Part shown: positions 1 through 11,250 of the stretch, one piece after another
Layout: every line of letters begins with the position of its first letter
How positions within the stretch are numbered: position 1 is the stretch's first letter
NCBI GenBank assembly: GCA_963932465.1
Contig: CAWVRF010001058.1
Span: 62,001 to 126,000 of the forward strand
Origin: Maratus speciosus
Lineage: Eukaryota; Arthropoda; Arachnida; Araneae; Salticidae
DNA: 64,000 nt
Direction: 5' to 3'
Position numbers and translations under genes: made by a program
The notes under the pieces: model-generated
What the model was told of the DNA's origin: nothing
The model's input: the letters and a program-made list of their open reading frames with translations, nothing else
Database searches by the model: none

Positions 1-42
1 ATAATAAAGCGAAACCGAATATATTGTTTCAACAATCAAAGC

Positions 43-181
43 ATTGTTAGAAAATTCATCAGAAAGAGTTACCGCATATAAAACACGCAATATTTATGAA
101 TTGAATTCCGGTGCAGGTCTGAAAATTAATTTCTTAATAAATAATAAAGCGAAACCGAATATATTGTTTAACAATCAAAGC
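43..181 (+). repeat. 139-bp monomer (TTTAAC class)
   Basis: The terminal dyad reads ATTGTTTAACAAT, one base shorter than usual, leaving the 6-bp arms around a single central T. The same deletion recurs in six other monomers, each entered separately. Confidence 0.93.
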
Positions 182-861
182 ATTGTTAGAAAATTCATCA
201 GAAAGAGTTACCGCATATAAAACACGCAATATTTATGAATTGAATTCCGGTGCAGGGCTGAAAATTAATTTCTGAATAAATAATAAAGCGAAACCGAATA
301 TATTGTTTCAACAATCAAAGCATTGTTAGAAAATTCATCAGAAGGAGTTACCGCATATAAAACACGCCATATTTATGAATTGAATTCCGGTGCAGGGCTG
401 AAAATTAATTTCTTAATAAATAATAAAGCAAAACCGAATATATTGTTTCAACAATCAAAGCATTGTTAGAAAATTCATCAGAAAGAGTTACCGCATATAA
501 AACACGCAATATTTATGAATTGAATTCCGGTGCCGGGCTGAAAATTAATTTCTTAATAAATAATAAAGCGAAACCGAATATATTGTTTCAACAATCAAAG
601 CATTGTTAGAAAATTCATCAGAAAGAGTTACCGCATATAAAACACGCAATATTTATGAATTGAATTCCGGTGCAGGGCTCAAAATTAATTTATTATTAAA
701 TAATAAAGCGAAACCGAATATATTGTTTCAACAATCAAAGCATTGTTAGAAAATTCATCAGAAAGAGTTACCGCATATAAAACACGCAATATTTATGAAT
801 TGAATCCCGGTGCAGGGCTCAAAATTAATTTCTTAGTAAATAATAAAGCGAAACCGAATAT

Positions 862-875
862 ATTGTTTAAACAAT
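862..875. other. Perfect 14-bp palindrome with PmeI site (first of 39)
   Basis: ATTGTTTAAACAAT is its own reverse complement and replaces the usual imperfect dyad. By reading, GTTTAAAC starts at 865, 3384, 5624, 7863, 10103, 11923, 12623, 13743, 14443, 15983, 17103, 17803, 19623, 20463, 22002, 23822, 26202, 27462, 29142, 30822, 32222, 33342, 36422, 38802, 40062, 41742, 43422, 44822, 45942, 47342, 50282, 51682, 54462, 55983, 56683, 58223, 58923, 60323 and 63818. The spacings are multiples of 140 less local deletions, and the series 2380-1260-1680-1680-1400-1120 occurs twice, marking the 12.6-kb duplication. Confidence 0.92.
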
Positions 876-1581
876 CAAAGCATTGTTAGAAATTTCATCA
901 GAAAGAGTTACCGTATATAAAACACGCAATATTTATGAATTGAATTCCGGTGCAGGGCTCAAAATTAATTTATTAATAAATAATAAAGCGAAACCGAATA
1001 TATTGTTTCAACAATCAAAGCATCATTAGAAAATTCAACAGAATGAGTTACCGCATATAAGACACGCAATATTTATGAATTGAATTCCGGTGCAGGGCTG
1101 AAAATTAATTTCTTAATAAATAATAAAGCGAAACCGAATATATTGTTTCAACAATCAAAGCATTGTTAGAAAATTCATCAGAAAGAGTTACCGCATATAA
1201 AACACGCAATATTTATGAATTGAATTCCGGTGCAGGTCTGAAAATTAATTTCTTAATAAATAATAAAGCGAAACCGAATATATTGTTTCAACAATCAAAG
1301 CATTGTTAGAAAATTGATCAGAAAGAGTTACCGCATATAAAACACACAATATTTATGAATTGAATTCCGGTGCAGGGCTCAAAATTAATTTATTAATAAA
1401 TAATAAAGCGAAACCGAATATATTGTTTCAACAATCAAAGCATTGTTAGAAAATTCAACAGAATGAGTTACCGCATATAAGACACGCAATATTTATGAAT
1501 TGAATTCCGGTGCAGGTCTGAAAATTAATTTCTTAATAAATAATAAAGCGAAACCGAATATATTGTTTCAACAATCAAAGC

Positions 1582-1720
1582 ATTGTTAGAAAATTCATCA
1601 GAAAGAGTTACCGCATATAAAACACGCAATATTTATGAATTGAATTCCGGTGCAGGTCTGAAAATTATTTTCTTAATAAATAATAAAGCGAAACCGAATA
1701 TATTGTTTAACAATCAAAGC
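1582..1720 (+). repeat. 139-bp monomer (TTTAAC class)
   Basis: It has the same 1-bp deletion in the terminal dyad, here linked to AATTATTTTCTT, which marks cassette F. Confidence 0.93.
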
Positions 1721-2000
1721 ATTGTTAGAAAATTCATCAGAAAGAGTTACCGCATATAAAACACGCAATATTTATGAATTGAATTCCGGTGCAGGGCTGA
1801 AAATTAATTTCTTAATAAATAATAAAGCGAAACCGAATGTATTGTTTCAACAATCAAAGCATTGTTAGAAAATTCATCAGAAAGAGTTACCGCATATAAA
1901 ACACGCAATATTTATGAATTGAATTCCGGTGCAGGGCTGAAAATTAATTTCTTAATAAATAATAAAGCGAAACCGAATATATTGTTTCAACAATCAAAGC

Positions 2001-2140
2001 ATTGTTAGAAAATTCAACAGAATGAGTTACCGCATATAAGACACGCAATATTTATGAATTGAATTCCGGTGCAGGGCTGAAAATTAATTTCTTAATAAAT
2101 AATAAAGCGAAACCGAATATATTGTTTCAACAATCAAAGC
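2001..2140 (+). repeat. Type B monomer (linked-variant subfamily)
   Basis: This unit represents a recurring subfamily with three linked changes from type A: TTCATCAG becomes TTCAACAG, AAAGAG becomes AATGAG, and CATATAAAAC becomes CATATAAGAC. The last change removes the TATAAAA hexamer. The three changes almost always occur together, usually with GGGCTG and TTTCTTA downstream, so they behave as one haplotype. Type B units lie mostly two or three monomers apart (for example 3541, 3961 and 4241), suggesting an old dimer/trimer register beneath the longer cassettes. Hybrids exist: 22579..22718 has the B start but TATAAAAC, and 60200..60339 has a B start joined to a PmeI-type end, as expected after crossover or conversion within a unit. 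Confidence 0.9.
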
Positions 2141-2280
2141 ATTGTTAGAAAATTCATCAGAAAGAGTTACCGCATATAAAACACGCAATATTTAAGAATT
2201 GAATTCCGGTGCAGGTCTGAAAATTAATTTCTTAATAAATAATAAAGCGAAACCGAATATATTGTTTCAACAATCAAAGC

Positions 2281-2420
2281 ATTGTTAGAAAATTCATCAG
2301 AAAGAGTTACCGCATATAAAACACGCAATATTTATGAATTGAATTCCGGTGCAGGGCTGAAAATTAATTTCTTAATAAATAATAAAGCGAAACCGAATAT
2401 ATTGTTTCAACAATCAAAGC
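2281..2420 (+). repeat. Reference monomer (consensus, type A)
   Basis: This unit matches the commonest base at every position and serves as reference. It has 20 C and 21 G in 140 bases (29% G+C). From the start it holds ATTGTTAG (containing the recurrent in-frame TAG), TATAAAA near unit position 35, an SspI site (AATATT), an EcoRI site (GAATTC) near position 60, the most GC-rich stretch (CCGGTGCAGGGCTG), the perfect 10-bp palindrome AAATTAATTT at 2361..2370, a strongly AT-rich tract with two AATAAA hexamers, then GCGAAACCGAATAT and the terminal dyad ATTGTT-TC-AACAAT. Five CpG dinucleotides are present. Type A units often vary at GGGCTG versus GGTCTG, GGACTG or GGGCTC, and at TTTCTTA versus TTTATTA. 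Confidence 0.95.
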
Positions 2421-2426
2421 ATTGTT
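2401..2426. other. Conserved triple-arm dyad at the monomer junction
   Basis: Each junction has the arrangement ATTGTT, TC, AACAAT, CAAAGC, ATTGTT. The middle arm can pair with either flanking arm, giving two mutually exclusive 6-bp hairpins with a 2-nt or a 6-nt loop. Most variation in the centre keeps the arms: TTTCAAC becomes TTTAAAC (perfect palindrome) or TTTAAC (139-bp unit). Substitutions in the arms occur (for example AATGAAAG units and 61871 TCAACG change the spacer; 47222 changes an arm) but are few. Short dyads capable of non-B structure have been discussed for centromeric satellites lacking CENP-B boxes; any role here is inferred only. Confidence 0.6.
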
Positions 2427-4660
2427 AGAAAATTCATCAGAAAGAGTTACCGCATATAAAACACGCAATATTTATGAATTGAATTCCGGTGCAGGACTGA
2501 AAATTAATTTCTTAATAAATAATAAAGCGAAACCGAATATATTGTTTCAACAATCAAAGCATTGTTAGAAAAATCATCAGAAAGAGTTACCGCATATAAA
2601 ACACGCAATATTTATGAATTGAATTCCGGTGCAGGGCTCAAAATTAATTTATTAATAAATAATAAAGCGAAACCGAATATATTGTTTCAACAATCAAAGC
2701 ATTGTTAGAAAATTGAACAGAATGAGTTACCGCATATAAGACACGCAATATTTATGAATTGAAATCCGGTGCAGGGCTGAAAATTAATTTCTTAATAAAT
2801 AATAAAGCGAAACCGAATATATTGTTTCAACAATCAAAGCATTGTTAGAAAATTCATCAGAAAGAGTTACCGCATATAAAACACGCAATATTTATGAATT
2901 GAATTCCGCTGCAGGGCTCAAAATTAATTTATTAATAAATAATAAAGCGAAACCGAATATATTGTTTCAACAATCAAAGCATTGTTAGAAAATTCATCAG
3001 AAAGAGTTACCGCATATAAAACACGCAATAATTATGAATTGAATTCCGGTGCAGGGCTTAAAATTAATTTCTTAATAAATAATAAAGCGAAACCGAATAT
3101 ATTGTTTCAACAATCAAAGCATTGTTAGAAAATTCATCAGAAAGAGTTACCGCATATAAAACACGCAATATTTATGAATTGAATTCCGGTGCAGGGCTCA
3201 AAATTAATTTATTATTAAATAATAAAGCGAAACCGAATATATTGTTTCAACAATCAAAGCATTGTTAGAAAATTCACCAGAAAGAGTTACCGCATATAAA
3301 ACACGCAATATTTATGAATTGAATCCCGGTGCAGGGCTCAAAATTAATTTCTTAGTAAATAATAAAGCGAAACCGAATATATTGTTTAAACAATCAAAGC
3401 ATTGTTAGAAATTTCATCAGAAAGAGTTACCGCATATAAAACACGCAATATTTATGAATTGAATTCCGGTGCAGGGCTCAAAATTAATTTATTAATAAAT
3501 AATAAAGCGAAACCGAATATATTGTTTCAACAATCAAAGCATTGTTAGAAAATTCAACAGAATGAGCTACCGCATATAAGACACGCAATATTTATGAATT
3601 GAATTCCGGTGCAGGGCTGAAAATTAATTTCTTAATAAATAATAAAGCGAAACCGAATATATTGTTTCAACAATCAAAGCATTGTTAGAAAATTCATCAG
3701 AAAGTGTTACCGCATATAAAACACGCAATATTTATGAATTGAATTCCGGTGCAGGTCTGAAAATTAATTTCTTAATAAATAATAAAGCGAAACCGAATAT
3801 ATTGTTTCAACAATCAAAGCATTGTTAGAAAATTCATCAGAAAGAGTTACCGCATATAAAACACGCAATATTTATGAATTGAATTCCGGTGCAGGGCTCA
3901 AAATTAATTTATTAATAAATAATAAAGCGAAACCGAATATATTGTTTCAACAATCAAAGCACTGTTAGAAAATTCAACAGAATGAGTTACCGCATATAAG
4001 ACACGCAATAATTATGAATTGAATTCCGGTGCAGGGCTGAAAATTAATTTCTTAATAAATAATAAAGCGAAACCGAATATATTGTTTCAACAATCAAAGC
4101 ATTGTTAGAAAATTCATCAGAAAGAGTTACCGCATATAAAACACGCAATATTTATGAATTGAATTCCGGTGCAGGGCTCAAAATTAATTTATTAATAAAT
4201 AATAAAGCGAAACCGAATATATTGTTTCAACAATCAAAGCATTGTTAGAAAATTCAACAGAATGAGATACCGCATATAAGACACGCAATATTTATGAATT
4301 GAATTCCGGTGCAGGGCTGAAAATTAATTTCTTAATAAATAATAAAGCGAAACCGAATATATTGTTTCAACAATCAAAGCATTGTTAGAAAATTCATCAG
4401 AAAGAGTTACCGCATATAAAACACGCAATATTTATGAATTGAATTCCGGTGCAGGTCTGAAAATTAATTTCTTAATAAATAATAAAGCGAAACCGAATAT
4501 ATTGTTTCAACAATCAAAGCATTGTTAGAAAATTCATCAGAAAGAGTTACCGCATATAAAACACGCAATATTTATGAATTGAATTCCGGTGCAGGGCTGA
4601 AAATTAATTTCTTAATAAATAATAAAGCGAAACCGAATATATTGTTTCAACAATCAAAGC
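2421..4660 (+). repeat. 16-monomer higher-order cassette D, copy I (2,240 bp)
   Basis: This block is recognised by an ordered series of diagnostic variants: GGACTG (2491), AAATCATCAG (2571), AATTGAACAG, the PstI-creating CCGCTGCAG (about 2908), CAATAATTATG (about 3028), TTATTAAAT, TTCACCAG, the PmeI unit (3384), GAGCTACC, AGTGTTACC, GCACTGTTAG with CAATAATTATG (about 3960-4008), and GAGATACC. The same series starts again at 4661 and recurs later in the window, at about 28.0, 40.6 and 49.2 kb, with one extra monomer near the CCGCTGCAG variant. The start is arbitrary because the array is continuous. Confidence 0.85.
3261..3400 (+). repeat. PmeI-type monomer (subfamily with GTTTAAAC palindrome)
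   Basis: This subfamily usually carries linked changes: GAATTCCGG becomes GAATCCCGG (EcoRI site lost), TTAATAAAT becomes TTAGTAAAT, and the terminal ATTGTTTCAACAAT becomes ATTGTTTAAACAAT. The last is a perfect 14-bp palindrome containing the 8-bp PmeI site GTTTAAAC. The following monomer starts ATTGTTAGAAATTTCA rather than ATTGTTAGAAAATTCA. Copies at 32222, 33342, 44822 and 47342 keep the EcoRI site, so the linkage is not complete. These units occur once per higher-order cassette and are the best landmarks for reading its structure. Confidence 0.9.
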
Positions 4661-6480
4661 ATTGTTAGAAAATTCATCAGAAAGAGTTACCGCATATAAA
4701 ACACGCAATATTTATGAATTGAATTCCGGTGCAGGACTGAAAATTAATTTCTTAATAAATAATAAAGCGAAACCGAATATATTGTTTCAACAATCAAAGC
4801 ATTGTTAGAAAAATCATCAGAAAGAGTTACCGCATATAAAACACGCAATATTTATGAATTGAATTCCGGTGCAGGGCTCAAAATTAATTTATTAATAAAT
4901 AATAAAGCGAAACCGAATATATTGTTTCAACAATCAAAGCATTGTTAGAAAATTGAACAGAATGAGTTACCGCATATAAGACACGCAATATTTATGAATT
5001 GAATTCCGGTGCAGGGCTGAAAATTATTTTCTTAATAAATAATAAAGCGAAACCGAATATATTGTTTCAACAATCAAAGCATTGTTAGAAAATTCATCAG
5101 AAAGAGTTACCGCATATAAAACACGCAATATTTATGAATTGAATTCCGCTGCAGGGCTCAAAATTAATTTATTAATAAATAATAAAGCGAAACCGAATAT
5201 ATTGTTTCAACAATCAAAGCATTGTTAGAAAATTCATCAGAAAGAGTTACCGCATATAAAACACGCAATAATTATGAATTGAATTCCGGTGCAGGGCTTA
5301 AAATTAATTTCTTAATAAATAATAAAGCGAAACCGAATATATTGTTTCAACAATCAAAGCATTGTTAGAAAATTCATCAGAAAGAGTTACCGCATATAAA
5401 ACACGCAATATTTATGAATTGAATTCCGGTGCAGGGCTCAAAATTAATTTATTATTAAATAATAAAGCGAAACCGAATATATTGTTTCAACAATCAAAGC
5501 ATTGTTAGAAAATTCACCAGAAAGAGTTACCGCATATAAAACACGCAATATTTATGAATTGAATCCCGGTGCAGGGCTCAAAATTAAATTCTTAGTAAAT
5601 AATAAAGCGAAACCGAATATATTGTTTAAACAATCAAAGCATTGTTAGAAATTTCATCAGAAAGAGTTACCGCATATAAAACACGCAATATTTATGAATT
5701 GAATTCCGGTGCAGGGCTCAAAATTAATTTATTAATAAATAATAAAGCGAAACCGAATATATTGTTTCAACAATCAAAGCATTGTTAGAAAATTCAACAG
5801 AATGAGCTACCGCATATAAGACACGCAATATTTATGAATTGAATTCCGGTGCAGGGCTGAAAATTAATTTCTTAATAAATAATAAAGCGAAACCGAATAT
5901 ATTGTTTCAACAATCAAAGCATTGTTAGAAAATTTATCAGAAAGTGTTACCGCATATAAAACACGCAATATTTATGAATTGAATTCCGGTGCAGGTCTGA
6001 AAATTAATTTCTTAATAAATAATAAAGCGAAACCGAATATATTGTTTCAACAATCAAAGCACTGTTAGAAAATTCAACAGAATGAGTTACCGCATATAAG
6101 ACACGCAATAATTATGAATTGAATTCCGGTGCAGGGCTGAAAATTAATTTCTTAATAAATAATAAAGCGAAACCGAATATATTGTTTCAACAATCAAAGC
6201 ATTGTTAGAAAATTCATCAGAAAGAGTTACCGCATATAAAACACGCAATATTTATGAATTGAATTCCGGTGCAGGGCTCAAAATTAATTTATTAATAAAT
6301 AATAAAGCGAAACCGAATATATTGTTTCAACAATCAAAGCATTGTTAGAAAATTCAACAGAATGAGTTACCGCATATAAGACACGCAATATTTATGAATT
6401 GAATTCCGGTGCAGGGCTGAAAATTAATTTCTTAATAAATAATAAAGCGAAACCGAATATATTGTTTCAACAATCAAAGC
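4661..6480 (+). repeat. Cassette D, copy II (one monomer shorter)
   Basis: The marker series of the preceding 2,240-bp block repeats at an offset of 2,240 bp until about 6 kb. One monomer is then missing: the GCACTGTTAG marker follows AGTGTTACC directly (5941 to 6061), so the offset falls to 2,100 bp. Private changes include AAATTAAATT at 5581, which is shared with the copy at 9140..10119 and links those two copies by descent. After about 6480 the series is lost. Confidence 0.8.
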
Positions 6481-7040
6481 ATTGTTAGAAAATTCATCAG
6501 AAAGAGTTACCGCATATAAAACACGCAATATTTATGAATTGAATTCCGGTGCAGGGCTGAAAATTAATTTCTTAATAAATAATAAAGCGAAACCGAATAT
6601 ATTGTTTCAACAATCAAAGCATTGTTAGAAAATTCAACAGAATGAGTTACCGCATATAAGACACGCAATAATTATGAATTGAATTCCGGTGCAGGGCTGA
6701 AAATTAATTTCTTAATAAATAATAAAGCGAAACCGAATATATTGTTTCAACAATCAAAGCATTGTTAGAAAATTCATCAGAAAGAGTTACCGCATATAAA
6801 ACACGCAATATTTATGAATTGAATTCCGGTGCAGGTCTGAAAATTAATTTCTTAATAAATAATAAAGCGAAACCGAATATATTGTTTCAACAATTAAAGC
6901 ATTGTTAAAAAATTCATCAGAAAGAGTTACCGCATATAAAACACGCAATATTTATGAATTGAATTCCGGTTCAGGGCTGAAAATTAATTTCTTAATAAAT
7001 AATAAAGCGAAACCGAATATATTGTTTCAACAATCAAAGC

Positions 7041-7179
7041 ATTGTTAGAAAATTCATCAGAAAGAGTTACCGCATATAAAACACGCAATATTTATGAATT
7101 GAATTCCGGTGCAGGTCTGAAAATTAATTTCTTAATAAATAATAAAGCGAAACCGAATATATTGTTTAACAATCAAAAC
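7041..7179 (+). repeat. 139-bp monomer (TTTAAC class)
   Basis: It has the 1-bp deletion in the dyad and also AATCAAAACATTG in place of AATCAAAGCATTG. The AATTATTTTCTT change is absent, as in 43..181. Confidence 0.93.
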
Positions 7180-7739
7180 ATTGTTAGAAAATTCATCAGA
7201 AAGAGTTACCGCATATAAAACACGCAATATTTATGAATTGAATTCCGATGCAGGGCTGAAAATTAATTTCTTAATAAATAATAAAGCGAAACCGAATATA
7301 TTGTTTCAACAATCAAAGCATTGTTAGAAAATTCATCAGAAAGAGTTACCGCATATAAAACACGCAATATTTATGAATTGAATTCCGGTGCAGGGCTGAA
7401 AATTAATTTCTTAATAAATAATAAAGCGAAACCGAATATATTGTTTCAACAATCAAAGCATTGTTAGAAAATTCATCAGAAAGAGTTACCGCATATAAAA
7501 CACGCAATATTTATGAATTGAATTCCGGTGCAGGGCTGAAAATTAATTTCTTAATAAATAATAAAGCGAAACCGAATATATTGTTTCAACAATCAAAGCA
7601 TTGTTAGAAAATTCATCAGAAAGAGTTACCGCATATAAAACACGCAATATTTATGAATTGAATTCCGGTGCAGGGCTCAAAATTAATTTATTATTAAATA
7701 ATAAAGCGAAACAGAATATATTGTTTCAACAATCAAAGC

Positions 7740-9139
7740 ATTGTTAGAAAATTCATCAGAAAGAGTTACCGCATACAAAACACGCAATATTTATGAATTG
7801 AATCCCGGTGCAGGGCTCAGAATTAATTTCTTAGTAAATAATAAAGCGAAACCGAATATATTGTTTAAACAATCAAAGCATTGTTAGAAATTTCAGCAGA
7901 AAGAGTTACCGCATATAAAACACGCAATATTTATGAATTGAATTCCGGTGCAGGGCTCAAAATTAACTTATTAATAAATAATAAAGCGAAACCGAATATA
8001 TTGTTTCAACAATCAAAGCATTGTTAGAAAATTCAACAGAATGAGCTACCGCATATAAGACACGCAATATTTATGAATTGAATTCCGGTGCAGGGCTGAA
8101 AATTAATTTCTTAATAAATAATAAAGCGAAACCGAATATATTGTTTCAACAATCAAAGCATTGTTAGAAAATTCATCAGAAAGTGTTACCGCATATAAAA
8201 CACGCAATATTTATGAATTGAATTCCGGTGCAGGTCTGAAAATTAATTTCTTAATAAATAATAAAGCGAAACCGAATATATTGTTTCAACAATCAAAGCA
8301 TTGTTAGAAAATTCATCAGAAAGAGTTACCGCATATAAAACACGCAATATTTATGAATTGAATTCCGGTGCAGGGCTCAAAATTAATTTATTAATAAATA
8401 ATAAAGCGAAACCGACTATATTGTTTCAACAATCAAAGCACTGTTAGAAAATTCAACAGAATGTGTTACCGCATATAAGACACGCAATATTTATGAATTG
8501 AATTCCGGTGCAGGGCTGAAAATTAATTTCTTAATAAATAATAAAGCGAAACCGAATATATTGTTTCAACAATGAAAGCATTGTTAGAAAATTCATCAGA
8601 AAGAGTTACCGCATATAAAACACGCAATATTTATGAATTGAATTCCGGTGCAGGGCTCAAAATTAATTTATTAATAAATAATAAAGCGAAACCGAATATA
8701 TTGTTTCAACAATCAAAGCATTGTTAGAAAATTCAACAGAATGAGATACCGCATATAAGACACGCAATATTTATGAATTGAATTCCGGTGCAGGGCTGAA
8801 AATTAATTTCTTAATAAATAATAAAGCGAAACCGAATATATTGTTTCAACAATCAAAGCATTGTTAGAAAATTCATCAGAAAGAGTTACCGCATATAAAA
8901 CACGCAATATTTATGAATTGAATTCCGGTGCAGGTCTGAAAATTAATTTCTTAATAAATAATAAAGCGAAACCGAATATATTGTTTCAACAATCAAAGCA
9001 TTGTTAGAAAATTCATCAGAAAGAGTTACCGCATATAAAACACGCAATATTTATGAATTGAATTCCGGTGCAGGGCTGAAAATTAATTTCTTAATAAATA
9101 ATAAAGCGAAACCGAATATATTGTTTCAACAATCAAAGC
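7740..9139 (+). repeat. Cassette D, copy III (partial, 10 monomers)
   Basis: This block corresponds to 3261..4660 at an offset of 4,479 bp, that is 32 monomers less the 1-bp deletion near 7168. Shared markers are the PmeI unit, GAGCTACC (8041), AGTGTTACC (8181), CACTGTTAG (about 8440) and GAGATACC (8741). It differs at TTTCAGCAG (7891), AATTAACTTA and ATGTGTTACC (8461), variants also seen in the 12-19 kb region. Confidence 0.75.
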
Positions 9140-10119
9140 ATTGTTAGAAATTTCATCAGAAAGAGTTACCGCATATAAAACACGCAATATTTATGAATTG
9201 AATTCCGGTGCAGGACTGAAAATTAATTTCTTAATAAATAATAAAGCGAAACCGAATATATTGTTTCAACAATCAAAGCATTGTTAGAAAAATCATCAGA
9301 AAGAGTTACCGCATATAAAACACGCAATATTTATGAATTGAATTCCGGTGCAGGGCTCAAAATTAATTTATTAATAAATAATAAAGCGAAACCGAATATA
9401 TTGTTTCAACAATCAAAGCATTGTTAGAAAATTGAACAGAATGAGTTACCGCATATAAGACACGCAATATTTATGAATTGAATTCCGGTGCAGGGCTGAA
9501 AATTAATTTCTTAATAAATAATAAAGCGAAACCGAATATATTGTTTCAACAATCAAAGCATTGTTAGAAAATTCATCAGAAAGAGTTACCGCATATAAAA
9601 CACGCAATATTTATGAATTGAATTCCGCTGCAGGGCTCAAAATTAATTTATTAATAAATAATAAAGCGAAACCGAATATATTGTTTCAACAATCAAAGCA
9701 TTGTTAGAAAATTCATCAGAAAGAGTTACCGCATATAAAACACGCAATAATTATGAATTGAATTCCGGTGCAGGGCTGAAAATTAATTTCTTAATAAATA
9801 ATAAAGCGAAACCGAATATATTGTTTCAACAATCAAAGCATTGTTAGAAAATTCATCAGAAAGAGTTACCGCATATAAAACACGCAATATTTATGAATTG
9901 AATTCCGGTGCAGGGCTCAAAATTAATTTATTATTAAATAATAAAGCGAAACCGAATATATTGTTTCAACAATCAAAGCATTGTTAGAAAATTCATCAGA
10001 AAGAGTTACCGCATATAAAACACGCAATATTTATGAATTGAATCCCGGTGCAGGGCTCAAAATTAAATTCTTAGTAAATAATAAAGCGAAACCGAATATA
10101 TTGTTTAAACAATCAAAGC
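9140..10119 (+). repeat. Cassette D, copy IV (partial, 7 monomers)
   Basis: This block carries GGACTG (9211), AAATCATCAG (9291), AATTGAACAG (9431), CCGCTGCAG (9621), CAATAATTATG (9741), TTATTAAAT and a PmeI unit (10103) in the same order as 2421..3400. It also has AATTAAATTC (10061), otherwise seen only at 5581. After this point the sequence switches to a TTTCAGCAG / AATTAACTTA pattern matching 14470..15590 at an offset of 4,340 bp. Confidence 0.75.
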
Positions 10120-10129
10120 ATTGTTAGAA

Positions 10130-11250
10130 ATTTCAGCAGAAAGAGTTACCGCATATAAAACACGCAATATTTATGAATTGAATTCCGGTGCAGGGCTCAA
10201 AATTAACTTATTAATAAATAATAAAGCGAAACCGAATATATTGTTTCAACAATCAAAGCATTGTTAGAAAATTCAACAGAATGAGTTACCGCATATAAGA
10301 CACGCAATATTTATGAATTGAATTCCGGTGCAGGGCTGAAAATTAATTTCTTAATAAATAATAAAGCGAAACCGAATATATTGTTTCAACAATGAAAGCA
10401 TTGTTAGAAAATTCATCAGAAAGAGTTACCGCATATAAAACACGCAATATTTATGAATTGAATTCCGGTGCAGGTCTGAAAATTAATTTCTTAATAAATA
10501 ATAAAGCGAAACCGAATATATTGTTTCAACAATCAAAGCATTGTTAGAAAATTCATCAGAAAGAGTTACCGCATATAAAACACGCAATATTTATGAATTG
10601 AATTCCGGTGCAGGGCTCAAAATTAATTTATTAATAAATAATAAAGCGAAACCGAATATATTGTTTCAACAATCAAAGCATTGTTAGAAAATTCAACAGA
10701 ATGTGTTACCGCATATAAGACACGCAATATTTATGAATTGAATTCCGGTGCAGGGCTGAAAATTAATTTCTTAATAAATAATAAAGCGAAACCGAATATA
10801 TTGTTTCAACAATGAAAGCATTGTTAGAAAATTCATCAGAAAGAGTTACCGCATATAAAACACGCAATATTTATGAATTGATTTCCGGTGCAGGACTGAA
10901 AATTAATTTCTTAATAAATAATAAAGCGAAACCGAATATATTGTTTCAACAATCAAAGCATTGTTAGAAAATTCATCAGAAAGAGTTACCGCATATAAAA
11001 CACGCAATATTTATTAATTGAATTCCGGTGCAGGGCTGAAAATTAATTTTTTAATAAATAATAAAGCGAAACCGAATATATTTTTTCAACAATGAAAGCA
11101 TTGTTAGAAAATTCATCAGAAAGAGTTACCGCATATAAAACACGCAATATTTATGAATTGAATTCCGGTGCAGGGCTCAAAATTAATTAATTAATAAATA
11201 ATAAAGCGAAACCGAATATATTGTTTCAACAATCAAAGCATTGTTAGAAA
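10130..11250 (+). repeat. Eight-monomer block recurring at +4,340 and +7,700 bp
   Basis: Starting at TTTCAGCAG, this stretch matches 14470..15590 (31 monomers on) and 17830..18950 (55 monomers on). Linked markers are AATTAACTTA (about 10200), GTGTTACC, AATGAAAG, TGATTTCCGG (10881), TATTAATTG, AATTTTTTAAT and AATTAATTAATT. A private change at about 11083 gives a run of six T in place of TTGTTT. The match ends at 11250, where this copy has TTCAACAG and the 15590 copy has TTCATCAG. Confidence 0.75.

Noticed and set aside
2331..2345. Yeast-type ARS consensus (replication origin) in the AT-rich part
   Set aside because: The best match found by eye, ATTTATGAATT, fits 9 of 11 positions, which is unremarkable at this base composition.
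2281..2420. CENP-B box or alpha-satellite relation
   Set aside because: I looked for TTCG-4N-A-2N-CGGG on both strands and found no match. The nearest piece, TTCGGTTTCG on the minus strand, lacks the required A and GGG. The unit length is also not 171 bp.
2282..2423. Each monomer has one stop-free frame of about 47 codons ending at TAG; possibly a degenerate repeated protein
   Set aside because: 140 is not a multiple of 3, so the frame shifts from unit to unit, and each frame ends at the same TAG. For 71% A+T, a frame of this length among six has roughly a one-in-ten chance. Substitutions do not look biased to synonymous sites, although I did not count them formally.
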